A stretch of DNA of 15,690 nucleotides from JBBQTU01 sp038213005 (GTDB lineage Bacteria; Planctomycetota; Phycisphaerae; Tepidisphaerales; Tepidisphaeraceae). Below are positions 1-6,940 of the stretch, piece after piece. Where the stretch lies: NCBI GenBank assembly GCA_038213005.1, contig JBBQTU010000081.1, positions 1 to 15,690 of the forward strand. The letters run 5' to 3'. Position 1 is the stretch's first letter. The number at the start of each line of letters is the position of its first letter. The notes below the pieces were generated by a model. It made no database searches. It saw nothing but the letters and a program-made list of their open reading frames with translations, and had not been told where the DNA came from. Made by a program: the position numbers and the translations under genes.

Positions 1-45
1 GCCGTGGCAGCACCCGCAGAGGCTCCAGCGGCGGTCCAAGCGTAG
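1..45 (+). CDS. C-terminal end of an upstream gene (partial, product unknown)
   Basis: Reading from base 1, 14 codons give an Ala/Pro-rich tail (AVAAPAEAPAAVQA) followed by TAG at 43-45. Such tails are common at the C-termini of some ribosomal and other abundant bacterial proteins, but nothing here identifies the product. The stop lies 30 bases before a strong hairpin, which fits a gene end followed by a terminator. Another frame is also open across this stretch, so the call rests on composition and on the hairpin position. Confidence 0.4.
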   Translation, partial: AVAAPAEAPAAVQA

Positions 46-75
46 AGGAAAACGGAGGCCGGACGTTCCGGCTGC

Positions 76-126
76 CCGCGTGTGTTGCTCCTGTCTCGCT
101 GCGCTCGACAGGAGCAACACACGCGG
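76..126. terminator. Perfect 20-bp inverted repeat, terminator-like hairpin
   Basis: Bases 76-95 (CCGCGTGTGTTGCTCCTGTC) are exactly complementary to 107-126, with an 11-base loop. The repeat lies after the stop at 45 and before the dikinase gene. No T-run follows on either strand, so it is not a classical intrinsic terminator. It may be a U-less terminator or a 3'-end stabilising structure, and it could act in both directions. Confidence 0.55.
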
Positions 127-157
127 AAGAAAGAAGCACCATGGTCACGCGGGATTC

Positions 158-215
158 TAATTGTCGCTGACGCCTAATTATAATTGTCGCTTGACATACT
201 TGGCACCGATGGGGC
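158..215 (+). promoter_or_regulatory. Probable control region of the dikinase gene: direct repeats and weak promoter elements
   Basis: An 11-base direct repeat, TAATTGTCGCT, occurs at 158-168 and 181-191, 23 bases apart (about two helical turns), which suits an operator. A perfect TATAAT lies at 179-184 but has only a poor -35 (TTCTAA, 155-160). A perfect TTGACA at 191-196 has no good -10 at normal spacing. TGGCAC at 201-206 with GC at 214-215 gives the GG/GC spacing of a sigma-54 promoter, but the -12 box reads GGGC instead of TTGC. The sequence does not decide which element is used. Confidence 0.3.
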
Positions 216-266
216 GGTAGGGCATACTGCTGGCGAGGTGTCTGGTTCAGCAAAAAGGGAATGCGC

Positions 267-2873
267 ATGCCATCAAGCCGGCCAGCCGCGACACAGGAGG
301 CAACCGCCCCGTCCGCCAGCGTCGTTCCCTTTGCGCAGTGCACAGCGGATGGCAATCGCTGGCAAGCGGACGAGGTCGGCTGGAAAGGCCTCTCGCTGAT
401 TCGCATGGCATCGGCCGGCCTGCCAGTGCCCCCGGGTTTCATCGTCCCTGCCTCGCTGTGCCAGAGACTGCTTTGCGGTCAGTTCGGCCTGGCGCAATTC
501 ACCAGCCTGATCTCTCACGCTCTGATCGACCTCGACCGTGCTGCACAGCACGTCCTCGGATCAGATCATCCTCCGCTGTACTCGGTTCGCTGCAGCCCCA
601 CATCGTCTCTGCCGGGGCTGATGCCGCCCCTGCTCAACGTGGGGCTGACCGACCCTTTGGTGGATCGTCTGGCCGCTCAGGATGAGGGCGACTTCGCGTA
701 CGATTGTCTGTCGCGACTGATCCCAGCCTATGCGGAGCATGTCCTGTCGCTGGCCGCGCAGCCGTTTGAGACTGTACCGGGCTCGCCGGAGTCCCCTCAA
801 CAGGCAGCGGAGCGATGTCGCCGAGTCTTCCGCAATCTAAGCAGCCAGGAGTTTCCGTCCTCGCCCCTGCAACAGGTGGCATCGACAATCCTCGCAGCAG
901 TGCGGAGTTGGGACTCGCCCCGGGTACGCTTCGCCAGAAAGCGAGCGGCGGCCGCCCCGGGCCTGGCCGTGGTCGTCCAGGCGATGGTGTTCGGTAACCG
1001 AGACTCACACAGCGCCACCGGCATCGCCTTCAGCCGCGACCCCTCCACTGGCCAGGATGAAATGTGCGGCGAATATCTGCCCATGGCGCAAGGACGCGAT
1101 CTGTTCTCCGGCCGCCGCATTCCGCTGCCTCTGGCAACGATGCAGCAGCGCTCGCCCAGAATGTGGGAGTGCATGGAGGTGATGCGCCGACGTCTGGAAA
1201 ACGCGTTGGTCGACGCCCAGGACTTTGAGTTCACCATCGAGAAGGGACGGCTGTATCTTCTGCAAACGCGGAGCGAGCGGCGATCGGCCACCGCGGCGAT
1301 CCGCATCGCGGTGGAACTGGCCGATGACAAAGTAATTGCCACGGATGAGGCCCTGCGTCGGGTTGAGCCGGGGATGGTAGAGGCCGGCCTGCATCCGATG
1401 CTGGACGCCAATACCTTGCGACGATTGCTCGCCAAGGGCCTGCCCGCATCACCAGGAGCGGCCGCCGGGCACATTGCGTTCACCGCGGACGAGGCGATTG
1501 CACGGGCAGCGCGAGGCGAGCGGATCATGCTGGTCCGTCACGAAACCGAGGCGGCCGACGTAACCGCGATGTCCCAGTGCGCTGGAATCGTGACCAGCAC
1601 GGGGGGAATGACCAGCCATGCGGCCGTGGTGGCGCGGGGCATGGGCGTGCCGTGCGTCGTGGGGGTGAGCGAACTGAACATCGACCCAGAGCGACGCCGC
1701 GTCTCGACCGCCGATCGTGTGTTTGTCGCCGGGGATGCCCTGACGATCGACGGTACTACCGGCGAAGTCTACGAAGGCATGATCCCCATCGTGCCCGGCG
1801 AACTCGGCTCTGAGGCGTCCCGCCTGCTGGAATGGGCCGATCGCCGGTGCAGGCTGCGCATTTACGCCAACGCGGATACGCCCGCCGACGCGCTGCTGGC
1901 GAAATCCATGGGCGCGCAGGGTATCGGGCTGTGTCGCACGGAACACATGTTCTTTCAGAAGCAACGCATCTCGGGCATCCGCCGGATGATCCTGTGCGAG
2001 GCTGCGGATGTCGCGGGGCGCCGCCGCGTCCTTGAAGAGCTATTGCCGATGCAGCGACAGGACTTCATTGGCCTCTTTGAAGCCATGGTCGGCGATACGG
2101 TCACAATCCGCCTGCTCGACCCGCCGGTGCATGAGTTCCTGCCCCGCAGCGGCGGCGATCTGAAGTCCCTGGCACGCGACCTGGGCCGCAGCCCAGCGGA
2201 AGTTGCACAGCGCATCGAACAACTCCGCGAAGCCAACCCGATGCTCGGGCATCGCGGATGCCGCCTGTGCCTGACGACGCCGGAGATCCTGGAGATGCAG
2301 GTGCAGGCGATCATTGAGGCGAGCGCTTACTGCCTGCATTGGGGACGCGCGGTCCGGCCGGCGATCCTGCTGCCAATGGTCATGGATGATCGCGAACTGG
2401 CCTGGCTGGTCGCGCAGGTGCGCGGCGCAGCCGAGGGCGTCATGCGGCGGCTGGACGTACGCGTTGGATACGATGTCGGCACGATGATCGAGGTGCCGCG
2501 GGCGGCGCTTCTGGCCGGGCGGCTGGCTCCGATGGTTGACTTCTTCTCGTTTGGCACCAACGACCTGACGCAGATGGCGTGCGGGATCAGTCGTGATGAC
2601 AGCGCGAGTTTTCTCACGGATTATCTGCGGAGCGGCGTTTTTTCGGCCGACCCGTTCGTGAGCCTGGATGTTGCCGGGGTGGGGCAACTGGTGGAAATGG
2701 CCGTCGAGCAGGGACGGGCGGCCAACCCGATGCTCCAGTTCGGCCTGTGCGGCGAACAGGCGGGGGACGCTGCGACCATCGCGTTCTGCGATCGGCTGGA
2801 AATCGACTACGTGTCATGCTCGCCGTACCGGATTCCGGCGGCGCGTCTTGCCGCGGCTCGCGCCCGGCTGTGA
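267..2873 (+). CDS. ppdK: Pyruvate, phosphate dikinase
   Basis: This cytoplasmic enzyme interconverts pyruvate, ATP and phosphate with phosphoenolpyruvate, AMP and pyrophosphate. All three domains are present. The N-terminal ATP-grasp domain spans about residues 30-350 (WKG with K40, VRC with R108, FEFT and LQTR near 320-335). The swivelling phosphohistidine domain spans about 395-500 (GGMTSHAAVVARGMG, H451 catalytic, T449 the position modified by the regulatory protein in some species). The C-terminal TIM barrel spans about 515-868 (GLCRTEHMFF, RLLDPP, GHRGCRL, TMIEVPRA with E742, FGTND with D766, GLCGEQ with catalytic C828). At 868 residues it has the usual family length. The ATP-grasp loop is divergent (SSLPGLMPP against the usual SMPGMMDT; VGWKG against LGGKG), but the key ligands remain. 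The start is set at 267 because AAGGGA at 255-260 gives a 6-base spacer there, while the ATG at 261 abuts it. The gene is followed 51 bases later by a convergent gene. Confidence 0.95.
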   Translation: MPSSRPAATQEATAPSASVVPFAQCTADGNRWQADEVGWKGLSLIRMASAGLPVPPGFIVPASLCQRLLCGQFGLAQFTSLISHALIDLDRAAQHVLGSDHPPLYSVRCSPTSSLPGLMPPLLNVGLTDPLVDRLAAQDEGDFAYDCLSRLIPAYAEHVLSLAAQPFETVPGSPESPQQAAERCRRVFRNLSSQEFPSSPLQQVASTILAAVRSWDSPRVRFARKRAAAAPGLAVVVQAMVFGNRDSHSATGIAFSRDPSTGQDEMCGEYLPMAQGRDLFSGRRIPLPLATMQQRSPRMWECMEVMRRRLENALVDAQDFEFTIEKGRLYLLQTRSERRSATAAIRIAVELADDKVIATDEALRRVEPGMVEAGLHPMLDANTLRRLLAKGLPASPGAAAGHIAFTADEAIARAARGERIMLVRHETEAADVTAMSQCAGIVTSTGGMTSHAAVVARGMGVPCVVGVSELNIDPERRRVSTADRVFVAGDALTIDGTTGEVYEGMIPIVPGELGSEASRLLEWADRRCRLRIYANADTPADALLAKSMGAQGIGLCRTEHMFFQKQRISGIRRMILCEAADVAGRRRVLEELLPMQRQDFIGLFEAMVGDTVTIRLLDPPVHEFLPRSGGDLKSLARDLGRSPAEVAQRIEQLREANPMLGHRGCRLCLTTPEILEMQVQAIIEASAYCLHWGRAVRPAILLPMVMDDRELAWLVAQVRGAAEGVMRRLDVRVGYDVGTMIEVPRAALLAGRLAPMVDFFSFGTNDLTQMACGISRDDSASFLTDYLRSGVFSADPFVSLDVAGVGQLVEMAVEQGRAANPMLQFGLCGEQAGDAATIAFCDRLEIDYVSCSPYRIPAARLAAARARL

Positions 2874-2924
2874 ACGGGACTTGCTGCGGGGCGTCTCGCG
2901 AAGCCACGTCAGCCGGCCGGCAGG

Positions 2925-4304
2925 TCAGATCACGCTGGTCGCCGCGGTACGACCCTGCTCGTACTCACGGAGTTTTCGTTGCAGGGTGCGAACGGAGATC
3001 CCGAGCCGCTCGGCCGCGTGAGTGCGATTGCCGTTGGACTGATCCAGGGCCTTGGTGATCGCCAGGCGTTCGAGTTCTTCCATCGTCAGCCCTGCGGGAA
3101 TGTCACGCAGCAGTTCCTGCGAACTGGCATGTTCGGCGATGCGCTCGGGCAGATCGATCTCGGTGAGGGTCTCATGGTCGCCCAGAACCATCATGCTCTC
3201 CAGCGTATTGCGCAGTTCGCGCACGTTGCCCGGCCAGCGGTAGCTTTCGAGATGCCGCAGCACCTCGGGGCTCACCCGTTTGGGTGGGGTGTGCTTGTTC
3301 TCGGCGATTTCCTTGAGGAAGTGCTCAACCAGAATGGGCACATCATCCACGCGGTCTCGCAGCGGCGGCAGCGTGATGGTGACGACGTTCAGCCGATAAA
3401 ACAGATCCTCGCGGAAGGTCCCGTTCTCGACCATCTTGCGAATGTCGCGGCTGGTGGCGGCCAGGACGCGGACGTTGACCTTGCGATCTTCGTGGCCGCC
3501 AACCGGGGTGACGGTGAGGCTTTCGATGACACGCAGGAGCTTTGCCTGGAGACCAATTTCAAAATCGCCGATTTCGTCAATGAACAGCGTGCCGCCATCG
3601 GCCTGCTCGAACCGTCCCATGCGGCGATCGGTTGCGCCGGTGAATGCGCCACGGACATGGCCGAACAGTTCGCTCTCCACCAGCGTTGCCGGAACGGCGG
3701 CGCAGTTGACGGCGACGAACGGGCCTTTTTTCCGCGGGCTGTTGTGGTGCAGCGCCTGCGCGACCAGTTCCTTGCCGGTTCCGCTTTCGCCCAGGATCAG
3801 GACCGTGCTGTCCACTGCGGCAGCCCTCTGAATCCGTGCGAACACTTCCTTCATCTGCTTGGATTGCCCGACGATCTGGTCGAGCCCGAATTTCTGATCC
3901 AGCCGCCGGCGGAGGTTGTCCAGTTCGCGGTCCTTCTGAAGCCCTTCAATGGCCCGGCCGATCAGCAGCATCAGTTCTTCGGGGTTCACGGGTTTGGTGA
4001 CATAATCGAAAGCGCCGCCCTTGATGGCCTCGACAGCGGAGTCAATGGAACTGTGGCCCGTGAAGAGAATGAACTGGGTCTCGGGTTTCTTCTTTTTCCA
4101 AAGCTGCAGCAGGTCGATGCCGCTGACGTCACCCATGTAGAGATCGCTGAGGACGACGTCGATCTGCTCTTCGAGATAAGACAGTGCCTTGTCCGCACTC
4201 TCAGCGCAGTAGACGGTAAAGCCCTGATTGCGCAGAAGCTGCGCCAAAGCGCGTCGCTCTGTTTCCTGATCTTCAACTACCAACAATCGCCCTGCGCTAC
4301 TCAT
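2925..4304 (-). CDS. Sigma-54-dependent response regulator, NtrC family
   Basis: This is a DNA-binding activator that uses ATP hydrolysis to open sigma-54 RNA polymerase complexes after phosphorylation. A receiver domain spans residues 6-120 with acidic E11/D12, phosphoacceptor D54 (VVLSDLYMG), T82 and K104. The AAA+ domain spans about 143-370: Walker A GESGTGKE (172-179), the sigma-54 contact loop GAFTGA (219-224) and Walker B TLFIDEIGD. A Fis-type helix-turn-helix lies at about 408-447 (NGNRTHAAERLGISVRTLQRK). The 459-residue length and domain order are standard. AGGAG just before the ATG is a strong ribosome site. The gene is divergent from the histidine kinase at 4475, its likely partner. 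Target promoters are unknown; a weak sigma-54-like site lies before the dikinase gene. Confidence 0.95.
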   Translation of the reverse strand: MSSAGRLLVVEDQETERRALAQLLRNQGFTVYCAESADKALSYLEEQIDVVLSDLYMGDVSGIDLLQLWKKKKPETQFILFTGHSSIDSAVEAIKGGAFDYVTKPVNPEELMLLIGRAIEGLQKDRELDNLRRRLDQKFGLDQIVGQSKQMKEVFARIQRAAAVDSTVLILGESGTGKELVAQALHHNSPRKKGPFVAVNCAAVPATLVESELFGHVRGAFTGATDRRMGRFEQADGGTLFIDEIGDFEIGLQAKLLRVIESLTVTPVGGHEDRKVNVRVLAATSRDIRKMVENGTFREDLFYRLNVVTITLPPLRDRVDDVPILVEHFLKEIAENKHTPPKRVSPEVLRHLESYRWPGNVRELRNTLESMMVLGDHETLTEIDLPERIAEHASSQELLRDIPAGLTMEELERLAITKALDQSNGNRTHAAERLGISVRTLQRKLREYEQGRTAATSVI

Positions 4305-4474
4305 GAGCTCCTCGAATTCTGGTAACGTCCCGCTCGGATTTGCCGCACCACACCCGCTGATATCTCTTCAATACCACAGCCGAGGTGCCGTGCCAATGGC
4401 CAAATTCATCGTCGAGTCCGCTTCCCATGACCGATCCTATGCTCGGCGCTGGCAAAAGGTAAAATGAAGCCTGC
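4305..4474. promoter_or_regulatory. Divergent intergenic region between response regulator and kinase
   Basis: These 170 bases must hold the promoters of both divergent genes. No convincing -35/-10 pair or sigma-54 site was found. A weak -10-like TATGCT lies at 4438-4443 on the + strand, with no matching -35. GAGGAG at 4308-4313 (- strand) is the ribosome site of the regulator, and AAAAGG at 4454-4459 is a loosely placed one for the kinase. The shared region suggests that the two genes are co-regulated. Confidence 0.35.
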
Positions 4475-6190
4475 ATGTTCAGTCGCTTCCATAAGTTGAG
4501 ACTCTCGCTCGCTGCCAAATGCGAGCTATTGTTCGGCGGCGCTGTAGCGCTGGTGATCGCGGCGGCGGTGTTTGTGCCATGGCTGCGGATGGAGCAACTG
4601 ACCCTCCAGTCCAATGAGCAGACAGCACGGGCCCTGGTGCAAAGCGTGCTGGACAGCCATCTGACTGCGCAGCAGGCCCTCAGAGCGGCCGAGCCCGCCA
4701 GCCGCCCTGCTGCCGACGCCACCGCAGAGCCCGATGCCAGGCAGACCGCCAGCGACCTGCAGAGGGCGACTACACAGCCAGCGGCAACTCAGCCGAGCAT
4801 CGAAGGCAACCGCTTCGGCCCGGTTCACATGGTGCTCTTGCGCGACCTTGCCCAGAAGGGCACGCCCACCGAACGGAGGACGCTGCAGTCGGTCGACAAG
4901 GAGCGGTCAGCAGATTTCTATGCCAAGCTCTACCGATACGATGGAGACTACCGCTACCGCTTCGGCCGGTTAATCCTGCTCGAAAAGACCTGTGCCCAGT
5001 GCCACCAGACGCCGGCACACGGCATCCTGCCCGCGGACATGGATGACCTGCCGGCCGGGGCCTTCGCGGTGGCGAGCGTGGATATCCCTTCACAGGTGCA
5101 GCCTAACCAGCTCCTGCTGAACCGCATGTTCATCTTCACCGCGGCCTTGGTGGCCGGTTCGCTGGCGATCGTGATCTTCTACCTGATCATCTCGCGGCTG
5201 ATCCTCCAGCCGGTCCGCGTGCTTCAGGAGACGGCGGAGAAAGTCAGCGAAGGCGATCTGAATATCCGCACACACATTCCCACCGACGACGAATTCCAGG
5301 TGCTCTCCGAGACGTTCAACCGCATGCTCGAGAATCTGAAGGCCGGCGAGGACCAGCTTCGTTCGATCAACAAAAGCCTGGATCTGAAACTCGAGCAGAT
5401 GAAAGAGACCAACCTCGCGCTGTATGAGTCCAACCGGCTCAAGAGCGAGTTCCTGGCCAACGTCAGTCACGAACTGCGCACGCCACTGAACTCGATCCTC
5501 GGGTTCGCCGAACTGCTCAAGGACGCTCCGGCGATCTCGGCCGACACCAAGGGTGTCCGCTACATCCAGAACATTCTGCGCAGCGGACAGAATCTGCTGG
5601 AACTGATCAATGACCTGCTGGACCTGGCGAAGATCGAGGCCGGCCGCATGGAAGTGCGAGCCGAGCCCCTGAGCCTCAGCGACCTGTTCGAGGGTCTGTC
5701 CAGCATCCTCAAGCCGCTGCTGGAGGCCAAGTCGCTGAGCATCGAAGCCAGTGTGGGCACTGACGTGCCACTGATGACCACCGACGCGGCCAAGTTGCAG
5801 CAGATCCTGTACAACTTTCTTTCCAATGCCATCAAGTTCTCACCGGCCGGCGATTGGATTCGCCTGGAGGCAAGGCGTCACGATGCGGAGCAGGTCAAGA
5901 TCGTGGTCAGTGATCGCGGCCCGGGCGTGCCGGCCGACAAGCAGGCGATCATCTTCGAAAAATTCCGTCAGGTGGACGCATCCCACACGCGCGAGCACGG
6001 CGGCACGGGCCTGGGGCTTTCCATCTCCAAGGAACTGACCCATCTGCTGGGCGGCGAACTGGGGGTCAGCTCGGCCGAGGGCGGAGGCGCCGCCTTCTGG
6101 ATGGTCCTGCCGCTTAAGATCCAGTCGCAGTCGCATGACGTCCGTGACGGCGGTGGTTTAGGCGTGCAAAGCGTAGAGCGTGGAACGTAG
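4475..6190 (+). CDS. Membrane sensor histidine kinase with CxxCH (Tll0287-like/DUF3365-type) sensor domain
   Basis: A two-component sensor. TM1 spans about residues 15-37. An extracytoplasmic domain of about 180 residues follows, with a low-complexity Ala/Thr/Pro stretch at 70-108. TM2 spans about 217-243, then come HAMP (244-296), a coiled linker, HisKA (FLANVSHELRTPLN, phosphoacceptor H332) and a HATPase domain (N451, DRGPG 480-484, HGGTGLGLS 508-515). The sensor carries C173-A-Q-C176-H177, the covalent c-type heme motif, after a segment resembling Tll0287-like domains (GPVHMVLLRDLAQKGTP). Heme binding and redox or gas sensing are inferred from this motif. There is no separate C-terminal receiver, so the phosphate must go to another protein, most simply the divergent NtrC-type regulator. 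The start agrees with the membrane segment, although the ribosome site AAAAGG is 15 bases away. The last 25 residues look unstructured. Confidence 0.93.
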   Translation: MFSRFHKLRLSLAAKCELLFGGAVALVIAAAVFVPWLRMEQLTLQSNEQTARALVQSVLDSHLTAQQALRAAEPASRPAADATAEPDARQTASDLQRATTQPAATQPSIEGNRFGPVHMVLLRDLAQKGTPTERRTLQSVDKERSADFYAKLYRYDGDYRYRFGRLILLEKTCAQCHQTPAHGILPADMDDLPAGAFAVASVDIPSQVQPNQLLLNRMFIFTAALVAGSLAIVIFYLIISRLILQPVRVLQETAEKVSEGDLNIRTHIPTDDEFQVLSETFNRMLENLKAGEDQLRSINKSLDLKLEQMKETNLALYESNRLKSEFLANVSHELRTPLNSILGFAELLKDAPAISADTKGVRYIQNILRSGQNLLELINDLLDLAKIEAGRMEVRAEPLSLSDLFEGLSSILKPLLEAKSLSIEASVGTDVPLMTTDAAKLQQILYNFLSNAIKFSPAGDWIRLEARRHDAEQVKIVVSDRGPGVPADKQAIIFEKFRQVDASHTREHGGTGLGLSISKELTHLLGGELGVSSAEGGGAAFWMVLPLKIQSQSHDVRDGGGLGVQSVERGT

Positions 6191-6284
6191 GACATATCCC
6201 AACGGGCGACAATCTAAAGGGGCCAATTTTTAGCCAACACGGCAAACAATTACTTGCTCCAAGGGACATCCCCTCGCCGCCTTC

Positions 6285-6806
6285 CTAATACGCCAGCGCC
6301 GCTTGCATGAAACTGAGCATCTCGTCCGACGTCATGTAGGAACCGTCCTTGATGATCGCGCCCTTGCCGTCCAGAACAAGAACACGCGGGATTGAGCGAA
6401 CCCCATACTTCTGTGCCCAAGGCGCATTGGCCAATACATCCACGTCCAGCAGAACTGGAACAAAGGACTCACGGGCAAGCTTGCTGACGCGACCGTCCGG
6501 CCAGACTTCCTGCTTCATCGACCGGCAAGGTGGGCACCAACTGGCGGTGAAATCTGCCAGCACTGGCTTGCCGGTCTTTAGTGATTCATCCAGCGCGGCC
6601 TGAAGACTCTTGCGCCAGGGAATGTTGTCGGCCGGCCCCCCAGCGAGGTGGCGGATGCCGCCCTGAATACTGGACCATTGCACGGCGAGAATAATCCCCA
6701 CCAGTACCGCCACAAGCACTCCCCACTTGAGCCCCTTTCCGGGCGCCTGGCCCTTATAGATATCGGCTTGGTCGTTCGATTCAGGCAACGGTTGTGCGAA
6801 AGGCAT
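6285..6806 (-). CDS. Membrane-anchored thioredoxin-like protein
   Basis: A 173-residue protein with a single N-terminal membrane segment (about residues 27-43) preceded by a short charged cytoplasmic tail, then a thioredoxin-fold domain expected on the periplasmic side. The redox motif is W90-C91-P92-P93-C94, and the cis-proline is in SIP (P140). The sequence after the motif (CRSMKQEVWPD) resembles the DsbD C-terminal or thioredoxin_7 group, suggesting a thiol-disulfide reductase or a partner in cytochrome maturation (inference). The start at 6806 is chosen because GGAG lies about 6 bases upstream and a longer frame to 6935 adds 43 residues of unlikely Cys/Trp-rich sequence. It lies 134 bases after dxs and may be cotranscribed or use its own promoter. 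Confidence 0.87.
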   Translation of the reverse strand: MPFAQPLPESNDQADIYKGQAPGKGLKWGVLVAVLVGIILAVQWSSIQGGIRHLAGGPADNIPWRKSLQAALDESLKTGKPVLADFTASWCPPCRSMKQEVWPDGRVSKLARESFVPVLLDVDVLANAPWAQKYGVRSIPRVLVLDGKGAIIKDGSYMTSDEMLSFMQAALAY

Positions 6807-6847
6807 GAGGTCTCCACGGTACGGCCAAAACAAATCCCACCAGTCAG

Positions 6848-6876
6848 AACATACCACCATGATACTATCGCGACAA
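6848..6876 (-). promoter_or_regulatory. Possible promoter of the thioredoxin-like gene
   Basis: On the - strand TTGTCG (6876-6871), a 17-base spacer and TATGTT (6853-6848) match the sigma-70 boxes at four of six positions each. The site lies about 42 bases before the start at 6806, between dxs and this gene. It is a weak match, and read-through from dxs is equally possible. Confidence 0.3.
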
Positions 6877-6940
6877 CAGAACCAGAAGCACGATCCTGGA
6901 AAATCAAACAGGACGCCATTCGTGCAGACTGCCACAGGGC

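Noticed and set aside
191..228. Classical sigma-70 promoter from TTGACA at 191-196
   Set aside because: The closest good -10 (CATACT, 223-228) is 26 bases away, well outside normal spacing.
2979..4325. 448-codon + strand open frame opposite the NtrC-type regulator
   Set aside because: It is the mirror of a well-conserved gene on the other strand, with no motif of its own.
4464..4499. 11-codon open frame overlapping the kinase start
   Set aside because: It has a fair ribosome site (AAGG), but it is too short to support and shows no leader-peptide features such as runs of regulatory codons.
6807..6935. N-terminal extension of the thioredoxin-like gene
   Set aside because: The added 43 residues are Cys/Trp-rich and unlike the family; the ATG at 6806 has a better ribosome site.
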